Shown one piece after another: positions 7,771 to 16,506 of a DNA stretch of 35,221 nucleotides. The position numbers and the translations under genes are program-made. Source of the stretch: Bacteroidia bacterium (lineage in GTDB: Bacteria > Bacteroidota > Bacteroidia > Cytophagales > Cyclobacteriaceae); assembly GCA_030430325.1 (NCBI GenBank), contig JAUIFR010000007.1, positions 1-35,221 on the forward strand, in the 5' to 3' direction. Below the pieces are notes generated by a model. It did no database searches. It saw only the letters and a program-made list of their open reading frames with translations, and had not been told where the DNA came from. How positions within the stretch are numbered: position 1 is the stretch's first letter; the number at the start of each line of letters is the position of its first letter.

Positions 7771-10338
7771 ATGGCCGAACAATTTGAAGAAGAAGAGCAA
7801 ATCCATGATATCGTTCCGGTATCTGGAATGTACGAAAGTTGGTTTTTAGATTATGCCTCTTATGTGATTTTGGAGCGTGCCGTACCTGCCATTGAGGATG
7901 GTTTTAAGCCGGTACAGCGTCGCATTATGCATTCACTCAAAGAGGTGGATGATGGGCGATTTAATAAGGTGGCTAATGTCATCGGTCATACCATGCAGTA
8001 TCACCCACACGGTGATGCTTCCATTGGTGACGCCATCGTTAATTTGGGGCAAAAAGACCTATTGATCGAAACACAAGGTAACTGGGGGGATGTACGGACC
8101 GGAGACTCGGCTGCTGCGCCAAGATATATTGAGGCACGCCTTTCGAAATTCGCACTTGAAGTTGTATTTAACCCAAAAACGACGGATTGGCAGCTCTCTT
8201 ATGACGGCCGAAAAAAGGAGCCGGTGACTTTACCGGTAAAATTTCCTTTGTTACTTGCTCAGGGAGTAGAGGGTATTGCCGTCGGTTTGTCTACCAAGAT
8301 TTTACCTCACAATTTTTGCGAACTCATCAATGCTTCTATTGATCACCTAACGGGTAAGTCAGTTGAGGTTTATCCTGATTTTGGTACCGCGGGCTTTATT
8401 GATATAACTGACTACCAAGGTGGTAAGCGAGGTGGCCGAGTAAAAGTTCGGGCCAAAGTAGAGATTATCGACAAAAAACAAATTGCCATTCGTGAGATTC
8501 CTTTTGGAACTACAACAAATAGCCTGATCGACAGTATTATTAAAGCAAATGATAAGGGCAAGATTAAGATAAAAAAGATCATTGATAATACGGCCAAAGA
8601 CGTGGAGATTTTGGTGCAATTGGCAGCGGGGCAATCCCCAGAAGTAACACTCGATGCCCTTTATGCCTTTACTGATTGTGAGGTTTCTGTAGCGCCAAAT
8701 GCTTGTGTTATTGTGGGCGAAAAGCCCCAGTTTTTAACGGTGGATGAATTGCTTAAAATATCTACAGATCAGACGGTTGACTTACTCGAGCAGGAGCTTA
8801 AAATTAGAGAAGGGGAACTGCTCGAAAAGATACTTTTCTCCTCCCTCGAGAAGATATTTATCGAAAATCGAATTTACCGGGACATAGAAGAATGTGAAAC
8901 CTGGGAAGCTGTACTGGAGGCAATTGATAAAGGATTAGAACCATTTAAGGCCCAATTTTATCGTGAAATTGTGGAGGAAGACCTCATTCGCCTTACCGAG
9001 ATCAAGATTAAGCGCATATCAAAATACGATAGTTTTCAGGCAGATGAGCAGCTCAAACGACTAAATGACGAGCTCGCACAAGTACGTCACGACCTGGTAC
9101 ACTTAATCGAGTTTGCCATTGCTTATTTTACCGCATTATTAGAGAAGTTTGGCAAGGGCCGTGAACGTAAAACGCAGATTCAAACATTTGATACCATTGC
9201 GGCACGTCGTGTAGCAGCCACCAACCAAAAGCTTTATATAAACCGTAAGGATGGTTTTGTAGGCTATGGTCTTAAAAAAGACGAATTTATTTCCGAATGC
9301 TCCGACTTAGATGATATTATCGTGTTTCGCAAAGATGGGGTTTGCAAAGTCTCTAAAATAGTAGAGAAGAACTTTATGGGCAAAAATATTTTGCATGCTA
9401 GTGTCTTTAAGAAGAATGATGAGCGTATGGTGTATCATTTGATTTACCTTGATGGTGCAAGTGGTCGAACCATGGTGAAGCGCTTCCAGGTGTTAGCCAT
9501 TACTCGGGATAAGGAATATATGCTGACAAAAGGGACCAAAGGCTCAAAAGTACTTTATTTTTCTGCCAACCCAAATGGCGAATCAGAGTTGGTGCATGTG
9601 GTTTTGAGCCCATTAGCCAAGGCCCGAAAAAAGGCGTTTGATTTTGATTTTGGAACGTTGGAGATAAAAGGTCGTGGGGCTGGCGGAAATATATTAACAA
9701 AGTATCCAATCAAAAAAATTGACTTTAAGAGCAAGGGCAAGTCTACATTAGGGGGTACGGCAATATGGTATGACCAAACCGTGGGTAAATTCAATAAGGA
9801 AGAACGTGGGACGTTCTTAGGGGAGTTTCAGACCGATGAATTTATATTAGTGATTTATAAAAATGGGGAATATGTATTGAGCACCTTTGAGCTAACGCAT
9901 CGATTTGATGATGATCAAATTTACCTTATCGAAAAATTTGACCCTGAAAAGCCCATTTCAGTTATTTATAAAGAGGGCAAGAGTGGCATGTATTTCGTTA
10001 AGCGATTCTTGATCGAAACCACTACAGCGGGTAAGCCATTTTCGTTTGTGTCAGACACCAAAGGCACCAAGCTAATTTATGTTACAACAGTTGCAGCACC
10101 GCTGGTAGAGATCAAACATAAAGATAAGGACAAAAAAATGACCGTAACGGCCCTTGCATTGGCTGATTTTATTGATATTAAAGGCTGGAAGAGCCAAGGA
10201 AATCGCTTGGGGATAGACCAAATCTCCAAAGTTACGTTTTTGTCAAATCTCAAAGAGCAGGAAGAGGAGGAAGAAAGCTTCGATTCAGGTGATCAAATTG
10301 AGCTTGATGTGGATAAGGGGCAGCTTGGGTTGTTTTAA
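7771..10338 (+). CDS. parC: DNA topoisomerase IV subunit A (ParC-type; GyrA/ParC family)
   Basis: This type IIA topoisomerase subunit cleaves and rejoins DNA, in topoisomerase IV chiefly for decatenation. The 855-residue protein has the winged-helix breakage-reunion domain with FKPVQRRIMHS (45-54), YHPHGDASIGDAIV (77-90) and AAAPRYIEARL with catalytic Tyr119. A coiled-coil region follows, then a degenerate C-terminal beta-propeller without a clear GyrA box (QRRGGKG), which favours ParC over GyrA. The C-terminus is acidic and ends DKGQLGLF. At the position of GyrA Ser83, the quinolone contact, it has Ala83, while Asp87 is kept. I believe this is usual for Bacteroidota ParC. parE is not adjacent on the downstream side. 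The ATG at 7771 is the only sensible start. Confidence 0.88.
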   Translation: MAEQFEEEEQIHDIVPVSGMYESWFLDYASYVILERAVPAIEDGFKPVQRRIMHSLKEVDDGRFNKVANVIGHTMQYHPHGDASIGDAIVNLGQKDLLIETQGNWGDVRTGDSAAAPRYIEARLSKFALEVVFNPKTTDWQLSYDGRKKEPVTLPVKFPLLLAQGVEGIAVGLSTKILPHNFCELINASIDHLTGKSVEVYPDFGTAGFIDITDYQGGKRGGRVKVRAKVEIIDKKQIAIREIPFGTTTNSLIDSIIKANDKGKIKIKKIIDNTAKDVEILVQLAAGQSPEVTLDALYAFTDCEVSVAPNACVIVGEKPQFLTVDELLKISTDQTVDLLEQELKIREGELLEKILFSSLEKIFIENRIYRDIEECETWEAVLEAIDKGLEPFKAQFYREIVEEDLIRLTEIKIKRISKYDSFQADEQLKRLNDELAQVRHDLVHLIEFAIAYFTALLEKFGKGRERKTQIQTFDTIAARRVAATNQKLYINRKDGFVGYGLKKDEFISECSDLDDIIVFRKDGVCKVSKIVEKNFMGKNILHASVFKKNDERMVYHLIYLDGASGRTMVKRFQVLAITRDKEYMLTKGTKGSKVLYFSANPNGESELVHVVLSPLAKARKKAFDFDFGTLEIKGRGAGGNILTKYPIKKIDFKSKGKSTLGGTAIWYDQTVGKFNKEERGTFLGEFQTDEFILVIYKNGEYVLSTFELTHRFDDDQIYLIEKFDPEKPISVIYKEGKSGMYFVKRFLIETTTAGKPFSFVSDTKGTKLIYVTTVAAPLVEIKHKDKDKKMTVTALALADFIDIKGWKSQGNRLGIDQISKVTFLSNLKEQEEEEESFDSGDQIELDVDKGQLGLF

Positions 10339-10429
10339 CCCGTATTCAAAGCGCGTTAAATCTAAAAATAGTTCAGCATTGCAAATGCAGGTATTTGTGT
10401 AGTTAATTATTATAGTTTTTTGTTAGTAA

Positions 10430-10457
10430 TTGAACGAATTCTGCAAAAATCGATTAA
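10430..10457 (+). repeat. 28-bp dyad site 3
   Basis: Left arm TTGAACGAATT, centre CTGCAA, right arm AAATCGATTAA. It lies between the convergent ends of parC and the TPR-CHAT gene, 20 bases from the latter's stop codon, so it is not positioned as a promoter element for either gene. Confidence 0.65.
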
Positions 10458-10477
10458 AATTAAGGTATTTTAATAAT

Positions 10478-13400
10478 CTATCTATTACTTCGCAGATAAA
10501 CAAATGCACCAAGAATCATAATTGAAATCACCAAAAGCCAAAAGTTACGCAGCAAGTTTGTACTTACAATTGGCCGCATATCACCAGCCGCAATAAATTG
10601 GGCCCAGTAATACGGATGTGCCTTGCTCGATTTTGCTCCATCAATATATTCTAACTTTGCTTGCTGTAGTGCGCTAACCTTACTCTTACCATTGTCAAGC
10701 TCCTTATAAAAAATCCGCATGATTTCGGCCGTAGTATGATCATTAGCGTTCCAAAGGCTCATTACGACGCTTGGGCACCCCGCATAAAAGAACCCTCGAG
10801 CCAAATTAATCACGCCTTCTCCATGAATAGCCTTTCCATAACCGGTATTACAAGCACTCAGCACGGCCAATTTAGCTTGTAAATTTAGATTATACAGTTC
10901 AAAGGTATGTAGGGCATCGTCTTCGAGGCTATCTTTATTTTCTGTAAAATATATGCGGGAAAAGAGCGGCCGCTCATCTTGCGCCACAGCATGGCTGGCA
11001 ATGTGGATGATATCCGCGTGGTCCGCAAGTTGTTTGAACTGCTGCTCGTCAGCTTGCTCATCCAGATAAAATCTCCCCTTAAAGTAGTTGGCAATGTACC
11101 CCAGTTCCTTTTTTGTCCAACTCAGTGGGCCCAGTGCTCCTCGCACAGTATCTTGATATTCGGTGTTCGTAAAGTTTGCTGCAGTGCTTTCAAAACTAGG
11201 GGCAAAGGCAAGTATATTATTGCTGCTATGGCTCGTTTTTTCCTGCTTGGCTTGGCACCATAGTGTGGCGGAGTTAGCATAGCTCGTTGGGTGTGTCCGA
11301 ATCAAATAATCCAACTTTTTAAAGTTAATGGGAGCGTTATCGACGGGCATTTTTTCTAGTAGTGCCTCAAAAGGCACTAAGGCCATCTGGCCATAGGGTA
11401 CAATTATGAACTCTGAACCCGGGCGTACCAGCTTATCGATTGGCTTAACCCAAGCACGGTACAGCGCATGTGCCTGCTCGCAGTAGGCAGATTTACTATC
11501 ATTAGTAAGTAACACATCAGCGCCATTCATGAGGCTTGACCGAAATTGTTCCACCAGCAAACCTTCTTCTTTTTGAATGGGCGTTTTAACTACATTAAAT
11601 TCTTTCTGAGTAATCAAGAAGATGTACCAATCCTGCTTACCTCTAAAGTAGGATATGAAATTTTGATCCTCTTTTAATAAAGCCTGTACCTCACGCACCG
11701 ATGCGGTATGCAGATTATATTTTAACTGATAATATTTAGGGTAATCCTTTTCGAGCGCTACCATAAAGGCATCCAATTGCTCACGGAGGTCAAATTCCCG
11801 ATTTTTAAACCGTTTTAGTGCTTTTTGTTCTTCCTCTGAGTGATTATCTTTTTGGTTAAGCCGCTCAATTTGAGAGGTGTAATAATTTAGCTCAGCCTTG
11901 AGGTCCTGCTCTTGCTCGATCAATTTTTGTGGTAATTGGGCAGCAGATTTGGCCTTCTCGGCCTGTAACTTACTAAGTAGCACGGCAGCCTTGTTCCGCT
12001 CCTGTAGCTCAAAGGCCGTGTGGAGGTAAGCTATGTTTTGGGTAAGTTCGTATAGCTCATAGGCATTTTGGATAGCACCCTGGTAAATATGGGAGGTCGT
12101 TTTGGCTAGTTCCAGCTGCGAGCCCTCAGAACGAAAGCTTAAACGAATGGTATCGCCAAGGTCGAGGGCTAGTTGGTAGGTTTCTAGGGCAAATTGAAGG
12201 TCTTTAGGGTTTTGGGTTTGCTCTTGGTAGTATCTGGTGAATAGGTCTCCTTTTGTACTAAGTGCTTTGAGCAGCTGTGGTGGGGCATTTATATTATTCA
12301 AGCTCGGATTGATACAAATAGAAGAATCATTAAACTTATACACGGCACTTTTGATGGCCTTTTGGGCGAAGGTGAGGGCTTTGAAGGTGTTTGTAACACG
12401 GTAATAATCAGCCAATAGCCAGTTTATGTCAGAGACATCTTTATGTGTATTTCCATATGCTTGATGAGCAGTGTGCAGCGCAAGCGATAAATAGTCCTTA
12501 CTTTTACTAAGATTTCGTTCTTTATACAGATTGGCGAGGTCTTTATAGCTATAAATTAATTTCGGGTTATGTTTACCAAATAATTTTTGCCTTATATGAT
12601 AGGCTTCCTTATAAAAATATTGTGCAGAGTCAAAATTATCTTGAGCAAGGTATATATTGCCTAGTAGGTCTAATTGCCGAAGTTTAAAAGTATATACTGA
12701 AGAAATGTTATCTGTTGCAAAAGTAGCGTCAAATAATTTTAATGATTTATACAAATAAGGCTTTCCAGCATTATAGTTGCCCATTCTTTGGTATACGCCA
12801 CCAATTAGAGCTAAATTATTTATGAAAGTTTTTCGATCACTAATCCTTTTACTATCAAGTAATAAAAGATATTTAAGTGCTTTTTCATAATTATGGTTGT
12901 CACGATATATAGTTGCTAATAATTGATAACGTTTTGTGATGCCTTGATTGGAGTTTACCTTTATGCTCTCCTTTAATCCCCGTTTGCATTGTTTTAGCCC
13001 TTCATTTTTTTTTCCAAGTATAAAATTGTAAAAACCTAAGATGTAATGGATAGGATACTCATAATCTTCAAATGAACGGTTTTCATTAGGGATTGATATT
13101 TGAGCTGCCTTTTTTGTATAATAAATGGCGCTATCTAAGTGATTCGAGTACATAAAATAAGCAAACCCAATGTATTTGTAAATGTCCTTATTGATTGTTG
13201 GTGAAAAGGATTCCTTATCAATTTTACGTAAAAGTTTATTTTTATATTTTATACAGCTTGGTTTATTGCCAAATTTTGCATAGTAATAACACCATTTTGC
13301 TTCAATTAGTGCTGTTAATGGCTTATTGCCCAAATTATTTGCCATTTGATGCATTTTAGTATAGATGGTTTCAGCAGCTTTTGGTTGGTTAATTAATAAA

Positions 13401-13609
13401 TGACAATAAGCCTTATCTAAATTAGTATATACATAGTTTTCCCAATCATTATTAATTTTAAAATAGTTGATGTTTTCATCAAGTTTTGTAATTAATTGAT
13501 GGTAATCTTGATTTACAAATGAATTTTTTAATACATGAAATGGAATGGTTTGTAATAGTGCAAGGGTAATTTTAAATAGCCCAATTAACAGTAACAATGA
13601 AGATTTCAT
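10478..13609 (-). CDS. TPR-repeat CHAT-domain protein, membrane-anchored putative caspase-like peptidase
   Basis: The CHAT domain (caspase HetF associated with TPRs) is a clan-CD cysteine peptidase fold. This 1043-residue protein starts with a hydrophobic signal (MKSSLLLLIGLFKITLALLQ), followed by many TPR-like helical pairs (about 30-540) and a charged coiled coil (about 542-625). The CHAT domain (about 650-1007) contains the catalytic pair: His873 in HIASHA and Cys920 in LSACNTG, followed by the typical EGVINLARGFFYAGCPSVV. A transmembrane helix near 1020-1038 ends in basic residues, so the body would face the periplasm. The TTG-initiated extension to 13630 is unlikely, and ATG 13609 fits a signal peptide. 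It appears monocistronic. A terminator-like hairpin sits immediately upstream. The substrate is unknown. Confidence 0.88.
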   Translation of the reverse strand: MKSSLLLLIGLFKITLALLQTIPFHVLKNSFVNQDYHQLITKLDENINYFKINNDWENYVYTNLDKAYCHLLINQPKAAETIYTKMHQMANNLGNKPLTALIEAKWCYYYAKFGNKPSCIKYKNKLLRKIDKESFSPTINKDIYKYIGFAYFMYSNHLDSAIYYTKKAAQISIPNENRSFEDYEYPIHYILGFYNFILGKKNEGLKQCKRGLKESIKVNSNQGITKRYQLLATIYRDNHNYEKALKYLLLLDSKRISDRKTFINNLALIGGVYQRMGNYNAGKPYLYKSLKLFDATFATDNISSVYTFKLRQLDLLGNIYLAQDNFDSAQYFYKEAYHIRQKLFGKHNPKLIYSYKDLANLYKERNLSKSKDYLSLALHTAHQAYGNTHKDVSDINWLLADYYRVTNTFKALTFAQKAIKSAVYKFNDSSICINPSLNNINAPPQLLKALSTKGDLFTRYYQEQTQNPKDLQFALETYQLALDLGDTIRLSFRSEGSQLELAKTTSHIYQGAIQNAYELYELTQNIAYLHTAFELQERNKAAVLLSKLQAEKAKSAAQLPQKLIEQEQDLKAELNYYTSQIERLNQKDNHSEEEQKALKRFKNREFDLREQLDAFMVALEKDYPKYYQLKYNLHTASVREVQALLKEDQNFISYFRGKQDWYIFLITQKEFNVVKTPIQKEEGLLVEQFRSSLMNGADVLLTNDSKSAYCEQAHALYRAWVKPIDKLVRPGSEFIIVPYGQMALVPFEALLEKMPVDNAPINFKKLDYLIRTHPTSYANSATLWCQAKQEKTSHSSNNILAFAPSFESTAANFTNTEYQDTVRGALGPLSWTKKELGYIANYFKGRFYLDEQADEQQFKQLADHADIIHIASHAVAQDERPLFSRIYFTENKDSLEDDALHTFELYNLNLQAKLAVLSACNTGYGKAIHGEGVINLARGFFYAGCPSVVMSLWNANDHTTAEIMRIFYKELDNGKSKVSALQQAKLEYIDGAKSSKAHPYYWAQFIAAGDMRPIVSTNLLRNFWLLVISIMILGAFVYLRSNR

Positions 13610-13618
13610 GGTTTTGAT

Positions 13619-13659
13619 AAAAATAAACAACTCAATATAATTGCGAGTTGTTTATTTTT
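13619..13659 (-). promoter_or_regulatory. Terminator-like leader hairpin directly upstream of the TPR-CHAT gene
   Basis: AAAAATAAACAACTC (13619-13633) is perfectly complementary over 15 bp to GAGTTGTTTATTTTT (13645-13659), with an 11-base loop. In the minus-strand mRNA the 3' arm ends in a U-rich tract only 9 bases before the AUG. It could act as an attenuator or hide the translation start. On the plus strand the same structure also has a 3' T-run, but no plus-strand gene precedes it closely. Confidence 0.6.
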
Positions 13660-14004
13660 TAAGGTTATAAAGTAGAAATTGAATCTGGTGTTTGATAAAT
13701 AGTTGATAAAGTGCTCAATGGGTCAGTCCCTCCCTTTGTTTGGGATTTTAGGCCTGTCTTAAAACTCTTCAACTTCAAATTTTCTAATTTGATTTTCTTG
13801 CTGTCTTTTCTCATAATTTAATTTAGAGTTAGTATGTTATTTTCTACTTAATGTAGCTGTCCATGATTTATGTTAATATAAATTTAAGAAAAAATAAAAT
13901 ATTTTCCAACATGAAAGCTAAAATAATTAGGTGATAGTATAAAATATTTTTGATGCGCCTTATAAAATAATTGGGTGAAGCATGAAAGGACGAATTATAA
14001 ATAA

Positions 14005-14032
14005 TTCAATAAAATAAGCAAAATATATTCAG
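14005..14032 (+). repeat. 28-bp dyad site 4a
   Basis: Left arm TTCAATAAAAT, centre AAGCAA, right arm AATATATTCAG. Its central G (14018) is 41 bases from that of site 4b (14059), the same spacing as the 1a/1b pair. Confidence 0.68.
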
Positions 14033-14045
14033 TTTTAAAGAATTA

Positions 14046-14073
14046 TTGAATAAAATCTGCAAAATTCATTTAA
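14046..14073 (+). repeat. 28-bp dyad site 4b
   Basis: Left arm TTGAATAAAAT, centre CTGCAA, right arm AATTCATTTAA. It lies 21 bases beyond the stop codon of the minus-strand DUF547 gene. Confidence 0.68.
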
Positions 14074-14094
14074 AATAACAATCAAAGATTATTC

Positions 14095-14823
14095 CTATTT
14101 CGCCCTTGTATCATTGAGGTTCCAATCATATTCATAGAATATGGCCTGATAGCCAGTTGGGATTTTACGCGATCGGTATTTATTGATATACAAAATATAG
14201 GTTTGGCCATTTTGGGTAAAATCACCACTATACCACTCAAAAATTTTAGAGATACCCACTTTTTTGGTATCATTATTTACTTGAATATACGCTGGATTAT
14301 CAAGCGCTTCCTTCACTTGCTGGTCAATTTGCCGCTCAAGTTTAAATGGAAAATACGCCTCATTGAGCAGGGGAGGGCAGCCCTTTGCTCCGCATACTAA
14401 AACAAAATGCAAGCGGGCATCACCACTCAGCTTTTGTTTCTCGATTTCGTCCAGGCTTAACTTTTGCCCAGCTACCAGATGTTTTTGTTGATTAAAAAAA
14501 CCCTCGATGTCTTTCACGGACTTTACTGAATAATTTTGAACAACTTGGCGAATCACAATCAAGTTATAGGCATTGATGTAAAAGGCTTTCACAGTAACTT
14601 TACCAGCATTATTAAGGTTCATGCCATTAATCTGACGGTACAGGCTTTCTATATCATTGGATTTTGACTTGATCTGAGCATAATTCACATGGCCATTTTG
14701 CACATAGGTCTGGTAAAAGTCATTGGCTTCATTAAAGAAACTATTCAGACCCTGCCCATATCCAATATGGCTGATCGACAAACTTAAATAGCCAATTAAA
14801 ACTAAACTTACTAATTTTTTCAT
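14095..14823 (-). CDS. DUF547 domain-containing secreted protein
   Basis: The 242-residue protein has an N-terminal signal peptide (MKKLVSLVLIGYLSLSISHIGYGQ, cleavage probably after about residue 23), so it should be periplasmic or secreted. The DUF547 core is recognisable from AFYINAYNLIVIRQV and HFVLVCGAKGCPPL, the latter holding the conserved Cys pair, followed by the NEAYFPF region. The biochemical function of this family is not known to me. Its ATG lies 5 bases after the gltX stop, so the two genes are co-transcribed with gltX first. No functional link to tRNA charging is evident. A dyad-site pair lies just beyond its stop. Confidence 0.85.
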   Translation of the reverse strand: MKKLVSLVLIGYLSLSISHIGYGQGLNSFFNEANDFYQTYVQNGHVNYAQIKSKSNDIESLYRQINGMNLNNAGKVTVKAFYINAYNLIVIRQVVQNYSVKSVKDIEGFFNQQKHLVAGQKLSLDEIEKQKLSGDARLHFVLVCGAKGCPPLLNEAYFPFKLERQIDQQVKEALDNPAYIQVNNDTKKVGISKIFEWYSGDFTQNGQTYILYINKYRSRKIPTGYQAIFYEYDWNLNDTRAK

Positions 14824-14828
14824 TTCTA

Positions 14829-16376
14829 CTAACTAACATGTGTTGACAATTGATCGATGGCTTGATCAATGCGATGTGCCACTTCACTTGCCCCCAAAAT
14901 AGCAATGATCTGCATGAGGTCAGGCCCTGCACCTACACCAGTAATAGCCACTCGTACGGCCTGCATCACTTTGCCTGGCTTTAAGCTCAATTCTTCTACA
15001 CTTTCCTGAAATAACGAGCGAACTAAGTCTCCATCTAATGCTCGCTGCTCACTTAATTTTTCTTTAAAGCGCAGCAGCACGGCTACCGCGTCCTCATTCC
15101 ATTTTTTGGACACTACCTTCACGTCATATTGCTTAGGCGGGAAGAAGAAATACTGTCCTTCCTTCCAAAAATCTCCAGGATAAGTTACCCGCTCCTTGAG
15201 TTGCTCTACGATTTGCTCTAGCATACCTTGTTCAGCTTCAATGCCATTTTGATGCACATCATCCTTTAAATAAGCCGCCAATTCTGTATTTGACTTTTGC
15301 TTAATATATTGTTGATTAAACCATCTTGCTTTTTGTATGTCAAATTTCGTACCAGATTTTCCAATTCGCTGAATTGAAAAAGCTTCAATGAGGGCTTCCA
15401 AGCTAAACATTTCCTCATGCGTACCGGGATTCCAGCCCAAAAATGCCAAAAAGTTGATCATGGCCTCCGGAAGGTACCCGGACTCTTTATAGCCCACATT
15501 TAATTCTTTTGTGGTAGGATCTTCCCAGTTGAGTGGGAAAATCGGAAATCCATTTTTATCGGCGTCTCGCTTACTAAGCTTACCATTACCATCTGGCTTT
15601 AAAATAAGTGGTAAATGCGCAAAAGTTGGCATGGTATCTTCCCAGCCAAGGTATTGGTAAAGCAATACATGTAGCGGTGCTGATGGCAGCCATTCTTCTC
15701 CCCGAATCACATGGGTGATTTTCATTAAATGATCATCGACAATATTGGCCAAATGATAAGTCGGCATACCGTCTGATTTGAGTAAAACCTTATCATCCAG
15801 GCTGGCACTATGCACCATGACCCATCCTCTAATTTGGTCATTAAGGCGAATTTCTTCTTTGTGAGGTACTTTGATCCGAATCACGTATGGTTCGCCCGAG
15901 TTAATTCGAGCTTGTACTTTATCTTGTGGCAGGGTGAGCGAGTTTTTCATAGAAGTACGCGTAACGGCATTGTATTGTGGGGAAACCACACGTGCGGCCT
16001 TTAATCGTTCGCGCATGGCAGTGAGTTCTTCTTGGGTATCAAATGCATAATAAGCCTTGCCCTCCTCCAAGAGTTTATCGGCATATTGGCGATACATTTC
16101 TTTACGCTCTGATTGGCGATAGGGTCCAAATCCACCATCTTGCTGCGGGCTCTCGTCTGGAGTGATGCCCAGCCACTTCAGCGCCTCAAAAATATAAGCT
16201 TCTGCTCCTGGCACATACCTCGACTGGTCAGTATCTTCAATCCTTAATACAAAATCACCACCCATTTTGCGGGCATATAAATAATTATAGAGGGCCGTAC
16301 GCACTCCTCCTATATGCAAAGGGCCTGTCGGACTTGGCGCAAACCTCACTCTCACTTTATTCTCCATTATGTTCAT
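14829..16376 (-). CDS. gltX: Glutamyl-tRNA synthetase
   Basis: GltX charges tRNA-Glu with glutamate (class I, Rossmann fold). The 515-residue protein starts MNIMENKVRVRFAPSPTGPLHIGG, in which PLHIGG is the HIGH-type signature. It contains ALYNYLYARK and VIRGEEWLPSAPLH, and the second ATP-binding signature GKLSKRDADK (KMSKS-type). The C-terminal anticodon-binding region is of normal length. Two ATGs are possible, 16376 and 16367; the second starts MENKVRVRF and is equally plausible. A -7 box (TAACTTTG on the minus strand) at 16397-16390 gives a very short leader. The DUF547 gene follows 5 bases after the stop. Confidence 0.97.
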   Translation of the reverse strand: MNIMENKVRVRFAPSPTGPLHIGGVRTALYNYLYARKMGGDFVLRIEDTDQSRYVPGAEAYIFEALKWLGITPDESPQQDGGFGPYRQSERKEMYRQYADKLLEEGKAYYAFDTQEELTAMRERLKAARVVSPQYNAVTRTSMKNSLTLPQDKVQARINSGEPYVIRIKVPHKEEIRLNDQIRGWVMVHSASLDDKVLLKSDGMPTYHLANIVDDHLMKITHVIRGEEWLPSAPLHVLLYQYLGWEDTMPTFAHLPLILKPDGNGKLSKRDADKNGFPIFPLNWEDPTTKELNVGYKESGYLPEAMINFLAFLGWNPGTHEEMFSLEALIEAFSIQRIGKSGTKFDIQKARWFNQQYIKQKSNTELAAYLKDDVHQNGIEAEQGMLEQIVEQLKERVTYPGDFWKEGQYFFFPPKQYDVKVVSKKWNEDAVAVLLRFKEKLSEQRALDGDLVRSLFQESVEELSLKPGKVMQAVRVAITGVGAGPDLMQIIAILGASEVAHRIDQAIDQLSTHVS

Positions 16377-16389
16377 TTTATTTGGGGTA

Positions 16390-16397
16390 CAAAGTTA
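16390..16397 (-). promoter_or_regulatory. Candidate -7 box of gltX
   Basis: On the minus strand TAACTTTG matches TAnnTTTG exactly and ends 13 bases before the upstream ATG of gltX. No clear -33 element was found. Confidence 0.5.
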
Positions 16398-16506
16398 ATC
16401 ATTTGAACCTAAAATAGTAGGTGAAAGAATGAAATTAAGTGAAAGAGCCTTGAAAACGTAGAAAATTTATCAATATTTAGTACTTTGCATACAAATTTTG
16501 AATGTT

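Larger units (their letters stand above)
13610..14094. other. Gene-free interval between the DUF547 gene and the TPR-CHAT gene
   Basis: Both flanking genes are on the minus strand. The interval holds the leader hairpin of the CHAT gene (13619-13659), a weak CAAATT/AATTTG hairpin near 13777, AT-rich sequence, and a pair of 28-bp dyad sites next to the DUF547 stop. No good TAnnTTTG box was found on the minus strand ahead of the CHAT gene. No small gene is supported. Confidence 0.65.

Noticed and set aside
10979..11263. 94-residue plus-strand ORF inside the TPR-CHAT gene
   Set aside because: It is antisense to the well-supported catalytic domain of the CHAT protein and shows no recognisable domain.
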